Assembly (NCBI GenBank): GCA_936432065.2
Contig: OW386287.2
Span: forward strand, 2,294,001-2,358,000
Length of the DNA stretch: 64,000 bases
DNA from: Rutpela maculata
Lineage: Eukaryota > Arthropoda > Insecta > Coleoptera > Cerambycidae
Direction of reading: 5' to 3'
Below the pieces are notes generated by a model. It was not told the DNA's origin. It made no database searches and was given only the letters and a program-made list of their open reading frames with translations. Within the stretch, counting starts at the first letter, position 1. Each line of letters opens with the position of its first letter. Below, one piece after another: positions 1 to 11,839 of this stretch. The translations under genes and the position numbers were made by a program.

Positions 1-1161
1 TAATGACGATTCATGGGTATGAAAAATATAATATGCACCGAGGGTCGTACAGTGCGATATTTTGGTCTCGAATACTTTTTTCGACTCTCGGCCTTCCGGA
101 CCTCGGATTGCAAACTGTATTTTCGACCAAAAAAAGTGTACTTACACAGACATAAATACCTAACTATTACATAAGTAACTATTACTAGACAAATTGGAAT
201 AAAATACTACGAAGGTATCTGATTCAAATATTTTTTTATTACTATTATCTATTTATACCAAATTTCAATAAAACACTGCAGAAGTTAGTGGACATACTCG
301 TTTTTTAACCTTGCAACATGTATTTGGAATGGAATTATTTACAAACAATTTATTACTACCTATAAAATATCATCGAAAACTGCACCAACAGTATCTCTCA
401 ACTTCTTGGGAAGAAAAAGTTTTGTTTTAATGGTAAAACTTTCGAAAAAATCCATTAAAAATGTCGGAATGGTCCGGTTTGTTGGTATTCATTTTAGTAC
501 TTTTATACAAGAGTTCAAAAAAGTTTAGTTATTTAGACTCTTTGATAATGATCGCGAGACCGAGATCAGAATGATCTGAATAAAATCCAGTGAAACAAAA
601 TACCAAGTGTTTAAATTAATTTATCCTATTTAATATGTTTCATCAAGAACCTACCGCAGACTCAATTCAATTAATCAAAAAATATGTCAAAAATGTTAAA
701 TCTATCGAGATCAACTCTTACTTTTGCAAATGGGGAACCAAAATTTGATTCTGGTGGAATAACTAGTTCTCTGTTCACCTTATACGCCCAAAATGGTGAT
801 GTGCAAGACTGAAATTAAGTAAATCTAAAAAAAAAAATTTTGACTTAGTGTTATTGGTCGGAAAGATTTATACATTTTATTATCTGAGGAAAAACATGCA
901 TTTAACTTTTTTTTATAGAGAAACTACTTAGCTCCAATTTTATATACTACCACTTTGAGTGTAGGGTGAACAGAAGCACAAAAACCAGTTTTAGTATCAG
1001 ATACATTTTTGATAAGTATGTTTTTCCTTTTTTACAATTAATTATTTTTTATTTATATGCTTTTATCATGTTTAAAGAATATTATTTAGGTATTAAGCAA
1101 ATCACAACTTACACAGTTTTTTACTTATTACCAAAATACTTACTTTCTGTAAATTGTAATA
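1..1161. other. AT-rich noncoding stretch, nothing recognised
   Basis: No credible coding region, RNA gene or repeat structure was recognised. A 148-codon open frame crosses its right edge but has low-complexity composition and runs into the inverted-repeat element, so it is not called. Confidence 0.5.
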
Positions 1162-1167
1162 TACAGG

Positions 1168-1587
1168 GAGATCGAGAAAGACTGAACGTGCCGCTCCCTA
1201 AAGATTGTTTTTGTGCCGTCTACTGCATACTGCATACATGTACTATTTTCTGGTACTTTCAACATTTTCACGTTGGCGACAGTAACCTTAAATATAGTCA
1301 ATTACAGTATTTACACAAAATGCGAGTTTCTTTATTAACTTGCCACACAAGTGACAGTGAACTGATTGCATTGAAAAACACTGATTTATTAGTCAGAAAG
1401 GGAGATAAATGATAAATCAAACACAAGCTATTAATAATAACATTCACGAAAATGACAGACATCAGATTGGTAACAGTGACTAGCAACATAGGAAATTATT
1501 TTTTAATAATGTATGTAGAATAGAAATCAATTTTGATAATTTTAGTGACTTTTCCGTGTGATGTCACGTTCAGTCTTTCTCGATCTC
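1168..1587. mobile_element. MITE-like element with perfect 23-bp terminal inverted repeats
   Basis: The 23 bases at 1168-1190 (starting GAGATCGAGAAAGACTGAAC) are the exact reverse complement of 1565-1587. The enclosed ~420 bp has no transposase. Both outer flanks carry TAC just outside the repeat, so a TA target site (Tc1/mariner style) is possible but not proven. I infer a non-autonomous DNA transposon. The superfamily is uncertain. Confidence 0.6.
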
Positions 1588-2180
1588 TCGGTACTAGTTA
1601 GGTAAATACTTTAAAACATTCATTATTGAAGAACCAATCAAAACAACTACTCTTCTAGCTAATACTGATGAAGTATTGAATTACATGATAGGATTCTTAG
1701 CATTTTAAAGCAAAAAATATATGCTTTTCCAATAAGTACGTAAATAAGACTACCTACCTATTAAAGATTAAGAGAAACCAAGCCTGACAATTTTGAAAAT
1801 TACTTGGAGTCTGGATTACATGTTTAGCAATTATATTTAACAAAATTTTACAAAATAGACAAATAGAAGTGATCAGTAAAATAATATGCGAGATAATATG
1901 TTGCACACGGTTAAAAAGTGAAAATACCCAGTAACTTATATAGTATTTTATTTCAATTTTTCCAAAAAAATAATAATAAACGTTTAGTAAAAACGACTTT
2001 TATTTTTGTTACTTTATAATGCAAACTTTTGTAGGTATCGCATCTGACTTTCCTTTTTCCCTAATTTGCAATCTATTTTCTAATTTTCTAACAATCTACA
2101 CAACTCAGGTTATCTGCAGTGCCATTTGGCGAGTTTGTAACGAGGGGTAAGTCACGGGGCAATTTTTCGTTCCTTACCGA
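1588..2180. other. Noncoding, nothing recognised
   Basis: AT-rich sequence with no open frame of interest and no repeat I could pair elsewhere in the window. Confidence 0.5.
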
Positions 2181-2251
2181 GGCAATCCAGGGCGATCCAA
2201 GGCAATACTGGGCGATCTAGGGTAATCCCGATGCGATTCAGGGAGATATTG
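2181..2251. repeat. Tandem decamer array, about seven units
   Basis: Seven consecutive ~10-bp units follow the pattern GG(C/T)(A/G)AT(C/A)C(A/C)(G/A). Two alternating versions can be seen, GGCAATCCAG-like and GGCGATCCAA-like, with one 11-base unit. The array is GC-richer than its surroundings and is preceded by a GGGTAAGTCACGGGG stretch. It may be a minisatellite or a cluster of binding sites. No function is claimed. Confidence 0.6.
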
Positions 2252-2324
2252 TCCATAGAGATAGGCGATATTTCCTCCCGCAGTTTTCGCGCGAGTTACC
2301 TCTCGGTTTGCAAGTACCATCACT

Positions 2325-2850
2325 TGATTGAACATTTACTAAATTACTGAACATTAGTTTTGCAATGAACATGTCTCTTTACTGGACATTTATTGTTTCA
2401 ACTAAAAAATTATTATTTTTACTGAATATTTATAATATTTTTTTGAATATCTATTGTTTTTATTGAACAATTAGATTGTGCAGAACATATTTTGTTTTAC
2501 TGGACGCTTATCGTTTTTTAACTGTTCACATAATTTTTACTAAACATATGTATTATTTAATTGAAAATTTATTATTTTACTGGACACGTATTTTGTTGCA
2601 TTTAAAATTGGTACTGAGCGTTTGTCTTATTGTGCATTTATTGCTTTTACCTAACATCTATTGTCTTGATAAATTTTTATTACATTTAATTGTCAGTTAT
2701 TATTTTTGTATAGAACACATTATTTTTTACTGAACATTTATTGCTTCAACTAAAGAATTATCGTTTTTATTGAAGATTTATATCTAATTGAAGATTTATA
2801 ATTTTTTTCTGAAGATCTATTATTTGTACAGTACATCTATTTTACCCGAC
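2325..2850. repeat. Degenerate minisatellite, ~20-30 bp units
   Basis: Variants of ACTGAACATTTATTGTTTTT recur roughly every 20-40 bp with many substitutions (ACTGGACATTTATTG, ACTGAATATTTATAAT, ACTAAACATATG, ACTGGACACGTATTTTG). The low-complexity open frame inside it is a by-product of the repeat. Confidence 0.6.
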
Positions 2851-3167
2851 ACATAAAGTTGTTTTACTTTTACCGTATTTTTACTTAATATTTAGGGAAA
2901 GGAATTTGGCATATTTCATTACTAATATAATCCGAGTTCTCAGAAACTAAACATGGACTGGTCAGAAGTTACTAACGCAACTGTAATGGCAGTACTTTTT
3001 AAAAAATTTTTGCCTATATAAATGCTTTTTGCACTATTAAATTATGTATAAAATGGGCATTGTCCCCTCACTCTAAGGTAAATGGTAATCGAAATATGCC
3101 TATCAAAGGCAAACCCAAAAAACACGAAAAATAAACCAGAAGAAACGCACTTTTTTGTCTCCGTCGA
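2851..3167. other. Noncoding, nothing recognised
   Basis: Short AT-rich spacer between the minisatellite and the hairpin element; no feature seen. Confidence 0.5.
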
Positions 3168-3387
3168 TTATTATGTACATGAAGTTTCGAACGTTCACTT
3201 GAACTAATTTCATATGAAAATTTCCAATTAATCGACTTAGGCATACAATTTTGGAAACGATAGTATCGTTACAGGCAAATATTACCAGAAAAATGGTACG
3301 CCTAAGTCGATTTGTAGTTTTTATTAATTTTTTCTTTTCATATGAAATTCGTTCAAGTGAACGTTCGAAACTTCAGATACATCGATT
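3168..3387. mobile_element. Hairpin MITE, ~75-bp arms
   Basis: The left arm from 3181 (GAAGTTTCGAACGTTCACTT...) pairs with the right arm ending at 3374, with one mismatch over the first ~40 bases. A second paired block (ATCGACTTAGGC against GCCTAAGTCGAT) closes the centre. Weaker pairing continues outwards to about 3168 and 3387. Almost the whole element folds back on itself and it encodes nothing. The class is unknown. Confidence 0.65.
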
Positions 3388-3471
3388 ATTTTATTTCTAC
3401 GCGTCGAATGACAAATTTGCACAGGTATAGTAGATATAGGTACATATATGAATTAACATTTAAATATATTC

Positions 3472-4577
3472 GATGATATTCTTTTGTTTTTTGAAGAGCC
3501 TCGGAAAGTCGTTGCAAGGCCTGCGATGGCTTTAACTTTGCTCTAATGCTCCTCCAAGATACAGTCTCAATGAAACCAAGACCCACTCTTAATGAAATCA
3601 AGATCAGGTCGATGTTTTAATAAGTTATATATATTTTTTAAAAACATGTACATAATTTTTTCAGTAGTGCACTTTGGCTGTGCGACGAGTAAAAATCAAA
3701 TTACAAAAAAGGGAAGAAAACGTCTTGTTCAAGATAGTCTTTTGCAAAACATAAGGAGTATTTGCGGCACCACAAAGATAGAAATTAGTCAGTAGTAAAA
3801 GAAACCACAAATATGCTCCTATATTTTGCAAAAGACTTTACTCTTGTACTATTTTGAGTCACCTTCCATCATATCAGATTATCTTGATTTTTTTCATCGT
3901 TTAAATCTTTTCTACACATTTAATAAAGCAAAAAATGTATTGAAGTACTTTAAACTTAGTTTCCAATGCAGCAAAGTTACAAGCAACAAACTGAACCAAG
4001 ATTTGACAGGGTTTGTAGCAATTTCTTCAAACTTAAATTCCCTGACTTTTCCAGGATTTCCAGGTCTAATAAACACTGTTTACCGTTTAATGAAATGCTA
4101 GCGCGTATAGTTCATAGATTTATATTATGGAGGGTTAAAAATTTTCACATTACCTGACCTTTTATGAAAATTCCCGAATATCTCAAGAATTTTCACTGAT
4201 TTTTTTCTAGGGTTTTCAGGTCGCTATGAAGCCTGTTTTGTACTTTTTTGTGTCACCTTCTCGATTTCTATTCATCGTACAAAGATGAGAGCCAAGATCC
4301 ACTATATCCTTTCATAGAGTAAAAAAAGTACTTTTAACTCAGTTTCCAATGCTGCAAAGTTAGAAGCAGGCAACTGAAGCAAGATTCGACTACAATATTG
4401 TTTACCAAGTTATTCAAAGTTTTAAAATTAGATTGTCTTTGTGTAACCGTTCACAAAATACTAATAATCAGGGCCTTAACCTAGCCACCATCCCATTTTG
4501 TAGATATTAACAAGGAATCAACGAACAAGATTATTGTAATAAAAAATTAAGTTATAATAAGTTAATTTTGGGTTTGT
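3472..4577. repeat. Direct duplication, unit 1 (~1.1 kb)
   Basis: This unit aligns with 4592-5776 over its whole length, starting at GATGATATTC and ending at GTTAATTTTG. It contains a hairpin (3736-3836, arms AGTCTTTTGCAAAA / TTTTGCAAAAGACT) and two related half-units. Both half-units carry 'TTTCCAATGC(A/T)GCAAAGTTA' and a TTCATCGT(A)..AAAGATGA block. The phrase CCCTGACTTTTCCAGGATTT recurs in it and is echoed at 52.4 kb. It is therefore a composite repeat that has itself been duplicated. No protein is encoded. Confidence 0.75.
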
Positions 4578-4591
4578 TTGAGTTTGTTTTC

Positions 4592-5776
4592 CATGATATT
4601 CTTTCGTTTCGGAAAATCATTGCTAGGCCTGCGATGGCTTTAGCTTTGCTCTAATGCTCCTCCAAGACAGTCTCAATGAAACCAAGATCAGAAATACTAA
4701 CCGGTCGTTGTTTTAACAAGTTTTATACATATTTTTAAAACACGCATAAGTTTTCTGAGTAGTGCACTTTGGCTGTGCGACGAGTAGAAATCAAATTATC
4801 ACAAAGAAGGGAAAAAAGGGCTTGTTTCGAGATAGTCTTTTGCAAAACATAAGGAATGTTTGCGGCACCACAAAGATGTAAACTAGTCAGTAGTAAAAGA
4901 AACCACAAATATGCTCTTATATTTTGCAAAAGACTTTACTCTTGTACTATTTTGAGTCACCTTCCATCATATCAGATATCTTGATTTTTATTCATCGTAG
5001 AAAGATGATAGCCTAGGTCCTTTCTACACATTTAATAAAACAAAAAATGCATTGAAGTACTTTCAACTTAGTTTCCAATGCAGCAAAGTTATTTATAAGT
5101 AACAAACTGAACCAAGATTTGACAGGGTTCGTAGCAATTTTTTCGAACTTAAATTCCATGACTTTTCCAGGATTTTCAAGTCTCTTGGTAGTTTTTTCCA
5201 GGTCTAATAAACACTATTTACCGTTTAATGAAATGCTAGAGCATATAATTCGTAGTTTTATATTATGAGAGTTAAAAATTTTCACATTACCTGACCTTTT
5301 ATGAAAATTCCTTGGAAAATTCCCTAATTTCTCAATAAATTTTTCAAATTCTCTAATTTTCCCTGACATTCTTAGGCCACTACAAATTTACTTGATTTTT
5401 CTAGGTTTTTCAATTCGATATAAGGTCTTGTTTTGGACTTTTTTGTGTCACCCTCGACCAGCTACCCACATCTCGATTTCTATTCATCATAGAAAGATGA
5501 GAGCCAAAATCCACTATATCATTTAACGGAGTAAAAAAAGTAATGAAGTACTTTTAACTCAGTTTCCAATGCTGCAAAGTTAGAAGCAAGAAATTTAAGC
5601 AAGATTCGACTACAATATTGTTTACCAAGTATCCAAAGTTTTAAAATTAGATTGTCTTTGTGTAACCGTTCACAAAATACTAATAATCCCATCCCATTTT
5701 GTATGTATTAACAACGAATCAACAAACATGATTATTGTAATAAAAATAAAGTTATAAGTAAGTTAATTTTGAGTTT
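4592..5776. repeat. Direct duplication, unit 2 (~1.2 kb)
   Basis: This is the second copy of 3472-4577. It shares the hairpin (4833-4935) and the GTGCACTTTGGCTGTGCGAC phrase. The offset grows from ~1110 bp at the left to ~1219 bp at the right, so one or both copies gained or lost ~100 bp after duplication. Copies look roughly 85-90% alike by eye, so the event is not recent. Confidence 0.75.
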
Positions 5777-6740
5777 CACTTTTTATACTGGCAAAAGCAA
5801 CTCGCTCTACATAAAACATTTCACAATCAATCTGAATACACAAAACCTAGTAATTGTAGGTAATTCGTTATCTCATGCATGCGACTTATCTCGGATGTAC
5901 TTTATAATCTCCGCCATGCCATTCATTTGATAAAAATTGCTCAAGCCAATAAAAATACACAGATGATGTAATACCCGGCAAACATCCGACGAAACAAAAT
6001 CGCGTACCTTGGTACACCATATCTACGCCTGACAAAAATTCCAGCGGCGAAAACCACCCTTTTTCCCTGAACGCATACAAATAGGCAGGATTAACTTTTG
6101 TTAAGCTCGCTTAGCAACGTCTAGGTCACCGGTTTGGTGCAGCAGCGATGAGTGGACCAATAAGGAGCCACCTTCTGATTCAAAATGGGGAGCTGCAATT
6201 GGTTGGAGTAAATTGCTGCAGCTAGAAGACTGGAGTGAGTTTTTCGCAAACTTTCACATACCTACGAAAGGTTAAATACTAAATACTAAAGAAAAAGGAT
6301 AGGTTTTAATGTCTAAGTAACTCGAAGTTTGATAAACGACAACCTGTATTGCTTTTTATTTGGGCGTAAGTGTATAATTCGGCTTAATAATTGTTCTGTT
6401 AGTTAATATTCTGAAATAGGTACAAGTTTTGCTTTCGGCTGCGTTTACTGAATTTCGTCGTTGTTTTTTTTTTAGGTTTTATTAATAGATCAAGGCTGAT
6501 TGTCGATATTCTGGCGTCAAAAATATGTTTCTGTAAAAAAGGTTACGTCTCTTGTCTCACGTAGGAACCTTAAAGTAAATTAAAGCGGTACAAACCGCAG
6601 ATTAAAAAATAGCACTCACATTAAAAGATATCCAGTAGAGTATAATACACCGTCTGGGGCAGTATCACACCAAAAAATCCAAAGTCACAGGAAGAGATCT
6701 GTTTGAAACTTAAAACAAGCGTAGAGACAATACAAAAACT
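5777..6740. other. Noncoding; weak first-exon-like features only
   Basis: Nothing firm is seen. At 6120-6240 the sequence is less AT-rich, carries CCAAT-type motifs on both strands (ACCAATAAGG, CAATTGGTTGG), and ends in a donor-like GTGAGT at 6235-6240. This could be an untranslated first exon or chance. There is no open frame or RNA support. Confidence 0.25.
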
Positions 6741-6929
6741 CCCGGCAGATGCACGTTGTTTATTTGCAGTCGTCGACTACCAAACCAAATGCACAGTTCT
6801 TATATTTGATGTTGTTGGATAAAATGCGGCGCCGCGACGTCCAATTTAGTACACCTCGCAGTGAAGACGCGGTATACAGATTTGTACGAATACAAGAGTA
6901 CAGAGTAGACTATTTGTTGTATAAGTATG

Positions 6930-7310
6930 CAATGTGTGCACGCCTCGAGAACAGACACACTGATTCTGAGAAAGCTTCGGCGGGCAAGCTAAGCGTACAG
7001 GCGATAGCGAGGGACTGTCGGTCCGCGAGTCGAGGCGTCGCGCTTCGCATTCGCGGATCGCGCAAGCCCCGAGGGGCGGGGGAGCGAGGGGGGGGCGCGG
7101 CGGAAAGCGGATGGACGCGGGAGTTGCGCAATTTCTACAACCCCCAATATATCGCCGCCGCGCTCTCCGCGACCCCAACTAATTACGTAAAGCCCCGCCG
7201 GCCCATAGTCGAGGCCGAGACGCTCCGTCACCACCAAGACGGAAAGAAGACACGCAACTGGAATTTCCTCTTAGGGCCGCAGGGACGGAGTGCTGCGACG
7301 ACAATAAAAT
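6930..7310. promoter_or_regulatory. GC/CpG-rich island, possible promoter or exon
   Basis: A strikingly CpG-rich block, densest at about 6980-7240, sits in otherwise very AT-rich DNA. It contains GCGGCGATAT, GGCGCGGCGG and GGGGGGG runs. On the plus strand an open frame of 190 codons (6749-7321) runs through it, with Arg/Ala/Gly-rich content in the island and no domain I recognise. The minus strand is open over shorter lengths, as expected when GC-rich DNA lacks stop codons. A CAGAATCAGTGTG stretch on the minus strand (near 6955-6970) resembles an initiator. I infer a promoter/5' exon region of a host gene with undetermined direction. An alternative is a GC-rich foreign insertion. Confidence 0.4.
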
Positions 7311-7320
7311 CTAACCCCTA

Positions 7321-7846
7321 AAAAACTGGGAATTTCTAACATAGAAGTATTCGGTGTATACTTCGAGCTGTAGATATAAGTTACGAGCACCAGTAGTTGA
7401 TATTAAAAAAAATCATCTTTTAGATTGTACAAAAAATGTTTTCTTAGTAGAATGTTATTAATACAGACAAAAAAAAAACTTTGCTGTTACATGTATACAG
7501 GGTGTTAAAAATTCCCGGGTCATTATTTCGAAAAATGTATCTATTTTATTTATTTATTTCATGCAAATCCAACAAGGCTTGTGCACAATTGTAAAATAGA
7601 GTACATACAGTACATACATAGAGTATACTGAGAATTATGATACAATAATGCACATATAACATTAACATACATAAATATACACGATTGCACACTTATACAC
7701 AGAAAAAAAATGTAAAACATAAATACAGATGGCATTTACACTATAGGCACAGTACTTTAAACAAATGAGATCATAATTCAAGAAAGCTATCTTAATTTGG
7801 GAAATACTACAAAAAAATATATCAATTCCGTCTTCGAGGTTACTAG
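7321..7846. other. Noncoding; one transposon-end-like site
   Basis: TATACAGGGTGTTAAAAATT at 7494 resembles the TACAGGGTG termini of many insect mariner-type MITEs (compare 37191). No partner end was found. The remainder, including 7550-7840, is unassigned AT-rich sequence. Confidence 0.35.
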
Positions 7847-9384
7847 CCCAAGTAACAATTTAAATGCCAACTAGTATTTATCGGGTTTTATTACAGATTT
7901 AAGAAGGTAAATAACCGAACTGGGTTTTATTATTTCTTTTGTGCATCCCAATTTATCTGCAGATAATATGTACTTAAAAAAGGCCTTCAAGTTATCTTTA
8001 AAGCAATTTGTTAAACCTCTTTACTCTTTAAGACCTATCGATTTTATAGCCACTTAATTGCTGCATTATTCAAATCACAATAAACTCATTAAGTTTTATA
8101 GTGGATTTTAAGTATTTTAAGTTTTGTGGTAGACATCTATTAATCTTTAGGTTTTATGGGAGTTTTAAAATATGGTCCTTAAGTACTCCTTATGATCAAG
8201 CAATAAAACTAATAACTCTCAAGTAGAGAGTTATCATAAATACTATTTGCTTTTAACGATAATTGGTAAAGGTTTCTTAAAACCTAATAGTTTTTTGGTA
8301 GCTTTAAGCTACGTTAAAACTTTTTGGTTTTTATAAAGCACTTATAAATCCTTTGGAGAAATTAATGATCGTACACTCAAAAACACACGAAATAAATAAT
8401 GTTTTTTAGGTTATGTTATCTAAGCTAAGTACATTTGGATTAGAGATTGTCAGAGACAAATCTTAAGGGTTTTAAAGAAGAGTAGTAAGGCTGGGTAAAG
8501 TCTTACAGGCTTTAAAATAGTAGTAAAGTGGAGCAATTGAAATTTAACAAAACCTTTTGTTTTATAAAAACATTTCCAAAGCCACACTCTTAATAGGGTA
8601 TTCTATTGAAATAAACTGTTTTATTAATTTTCCAGCCATGTTTTTTTCTGTTAACTATGGCAGACATGTTTGAACAAAGTTGGGGCAACAGTGTTTAGTT
8701 ATATTTTTCTTTTTCTTACTGTTTACATTTAGACTGCAACTAAAATGTGTTAATATGTCATGTAAATCCCTAAAAAGCCGAAAATCATAGTAAGCTAAAA
8801 ATAGGGTTATTATTTTTTTTATTAATTGTAAATAATAATTAATAAGCTCACAAATGAAAGGCGCGTGATTTTTTTTAAAGTTTTTTGATATACTTTATCA
8901 ATAAAGTGGTCTGCGTTAACAATTCCTTGATACTGGGTTGTTTATTAATATCATATTTTAAAACGTTAGCACATGCAGATATTTCAATCGAGGCAGACAT
9001 ATTTTATTACTTGGCGACATTTTCTGATTTAGACAGTTTAAGTGCAACAAGTTTTCGACAAAGAATTATTAAAGACGCAATTATTTATGATCTCAAAGCA
9101 GCTTAAAATTTGATTGCAAGTACTAACGGTTTTAAGAAGATTTTATAAAAGGTTTTATGGTAGACTTGAGAACATCTTGCAGATTTGGGTTCTAAAGTAC
9201 TGTTGGTTTTTATTGATAGTTTTAAGGAAGATATTTATAACCTTTATAAAAGGTCTTTTTTGGTTTGCCGGGTTTATTGTAGTTTTTAAGGGGTTATCTA
9301 GTATAAACAGTTTTACGATCAGTTTTATTATATAGACTTAATAACCTCTTGTAGATTATGATAAAACTTAAATTGTTACTTGGG
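7847..9384. mobile_element. Foldback-like element, 17-bp perfect termini
   Basis: CCCAAGTAACAATTTAA at 7847-7863 is exactly inverted at 9368-9384. Inside, both halves are built of short diverged variants of GGTTTTATTATAG / TTTAAGAAG, in forward orientation on the right and inverted on the left, giving loose long inverted arms. The middle (8640-9110) differs in style and has a 73-codon open frame (8885-9106) of unknown type. No transposase is recognisable. I infer a non-autonomous foldback DNA element. Confidence 0.5.
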
Positions 9385-9865
9385 AGGGTATCTGATGCCT
9401 CTTCAAGTTGTATTGATAATATCTTGACAAATCTGGCCAATGATTGCTGTGCAGGGTTGTGAAAAAAAAACACCTTTTTTAGAAAAAGACGACTTATGGG
9501 TGTTTAGGTGGGTTTTTGGTGGGTTTTTCTGGGCAATTGGTAATTTTGGTTTATTCTGGGCTTTTGTAAAATTCAAATTTCCCGCCTTTCATTCGGCGTT
9601 GCTTTGACAATCTAGCATGTGACAACATCTGGACGAGCGATTATCCAGAATTTGTTCCAGCTTTCTTAAACTTTCAATTGTCACATTATGATGTGTTCCC
9701 TGTGTGCAAACTGAATGCATGCAAGAAAAAGATTCTACAGTTTCTTAATCACATGGGTTTTTCTAAAATCAAAAACCCACAAAAAACCACCCATTTTACC
9801 CACCGATTTTTTCTAATGGTGGGTTTTTGTGCCAATCCTTTTATTATGAGACAAAAGTATTGAAC
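9385..9865. repeat. Region with inverted GGTGGGTTTTT motifs
   Basis: GGTGGGTTTTTGGTGGGTTTTT near 9510-9530 is mirrored by AAAAACCCACAAAAAACCACCC near 9770-9790. A further forward copy lies near 9820. The centre holds a 61-codon open frame without recognisable domains. It may be an undefined inverted-repeat element. Confidence 0.4.
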
Positions 9866-9869
9866 CTTG

Positions 9870-11825
9870 CCTTTCAGACCACTATGGTCAAATTATTTCA
9901 ATAAAACTTGATATAAATTTGAGCTCGGAAATTTTCTGGAGGAGAATCACCAATGGTGGAATTAAAAAGTTGGTAAACTATCTTGGTGAAGTAAACTGGG
10001 ACATATTTACAAATCCCTATTAAAACTTAAATGATCTAGCAAATTTTCTAGTAAACACATGCCAATCACTAGTGCTAAAACGCTTTCCCCTAAAGAAGTG
10101 CTTTTATGACAACAAAACTCCTGTCCTATGAGAGAGATACGCAAAGTGCCATAAAATAAATATATGAAATAACAAAAGATCCTACTGATAAATTAACTTA
10201 CAATATGTACCGTAAAAATGATAAAATGTCAATAATAAATGCAAAAAAATCCGCGTACAATACTTTTATAGAAAACTCCGAAAATAAGTCTAGAGACAGT
10301 TGGAAACTGATAAATTTTGAAAGTAATCGTAATAAAAATAAAAATGAAGAAATTAATATAGATTTGGATATTTGTTATTTTTTCGCCACAGTAGTTGATC
10401 ACATTATAAACATCTTACCAAAAAGAATTGGAAATTCAATGCAATTTTTGGAACATACACCAGCACCAAATACTTCATTTTCTCTAGAGCCGGTCACTAC
10501 ATTGGATGTTAGTGATGCAATCAAAGCCCTAAAAAACTCATACAGCAGTGATACCGTGCGTGTAATTTCCCATTAGGCATGTACATTCACGTAGCGATGT
10601 TGTAATTCTACTCCCCATGCCTAGCCCGCGACTACACACACGGTATATAGATCTGAACAGTAAAATAATTAAAGAAACATTAGATTTTTTGGTCTATCCA
10701 CTAACTATTATTAAAAATAAATGTTTTAGTGAAGGGTACTGTCCAGATGTTTTCAAGATTGCGAGAGTGATACCAATCTTTAAAAAAAAGCGATAAATGT
10801 AGTCCCAACAATGATCGTCCCATATCGATCATTTATATTTTTGGCAAGAAAATTGAAATCATTCTAAAAAATCGTCTAATTAAATATTTTGAGAAGTAAT
10901 GAATAGTTCTCAAAATATTCATAAACTCCGATTTGGTTTTCGAGCCCAGTACTCGACAAAAAATGCAGTCTACAATATTGTGAGTGACATAGTGGAGGGC
11001 TTTGAGGAGGGCAAATATACAGCGATTGCGCGGTGTGACCTCAGTAAAGCGTGCGACTGTGTTCGATATAGTCTTTTTGTAGAAAAACTCAGTTTTTATG
11101 GAGTAAAGGGAACACCACTATCTCGCATTGAGTTTTACCTGCAAAATAGGCAGTAATGCGTTCCAATAAGTAATAAAAAATCAAACTTTAGATCAGTAGC
11201 AGTAGCACAGGGTGTGCCTCAGGACTCTGTTCTGGGACCACTTCTATTCATTATTTATGTAAACGATTTATTTTATTACTTGTTCCCTAGTCAAATCATT
11301 ATGTTTCCTGATGACGCTACCCTATGCGATTCTGATAAATGCCTTGCAAATCTATATGAAACAATATGTGAAACTGAAAGTCGTGCTGAAGCTGAACTAA
11401 TATCCAATATGCTAAAATTAAATCGTGATAAAACTCAAAAACTAATTTTCTCCACAAATAACAACTTTACAAAAGGCAACAACGTCAAACTTTCAGGCGT
11501 GGTCCTCAATGATACTTTAACATAATCGTGCCATATTGAGCAACTCAGTAGTAAATTGGCTATATACATTTTTTTTGTGAGATGTCTTAAATATGTGGTA
11601 AATAATAATACATTGCTATCAGCATATTATTCACTGATTCACTTTCATATGTTATGGGGTCGTACTATGGAGAAAGCAATGGTCTCAGGATTTTCAGACA
11701 ACAAAAATAAGCTATTAGAATTATTGCAAATGTAAATCTTAATGAACACTGCCAACCTTTATTTATAAAAGAAGGTATGGTTTTACATATTCTTTTAGAT
11801 CTTTAATCCCTGATTTCAAATATAT
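9870..11825 (+). pseudogene. Non-LTR retrotransposon pol remnant (LINE A)
   Basis: A decayed jockey/CR1-like LINE. Readable blocks in order are a pre-RT linker (10205-10576), RT fingers with a PIF-K motif (~10775), FGFRAQYSTKNAV (10931), the motif-A region DLSKACDCV (11039; the usual AFD is ACD), GVPQDSVLGPLLF (11214), and FPDDAT at 11304-11321 in place of F/YADD. A thumb/C-terminal part (LSSKLA..., 11530-11700) follows. Stops and frameshifts separate the blocks and a MITE interrupts it at 10554. The endonuclease domain is not visible upstream. A mariner fragment abuts the 3' end. It encodes no functional enzyme. RT identity is secure; the clade is tentative. Confidence 0.9.
10554..10643. mobile_element. 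90-bp TA-flanked MITE inside LINE A
   Basis: Inverted ends CCGTGCGTGTAAT / CTACACACACGG are flanked by TA on both sides. Removing the element plus one TA restores an uninterrupted RT-linker frame across the site (SSD-ID-LN). The same element is present in longer form (180 bp) at 25412-25591 in opposite orientation. The copy here lacks ~90 bp of the middle. It is a Tc1/mariner-type MITE by target site. Confidence 0.8.
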
Positions 11826-11839
11826 AAAAAAAAATAATA

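Noticed and set aside
6749..7321. A 190-codon protein gene in the CpG-rich block
   Set aside because: The GC-rich context removes stop codons on both strands, composition is skewed to Arg, Gly and Ala, and no domain is seen. Only a promoter/exon-like island is reported.
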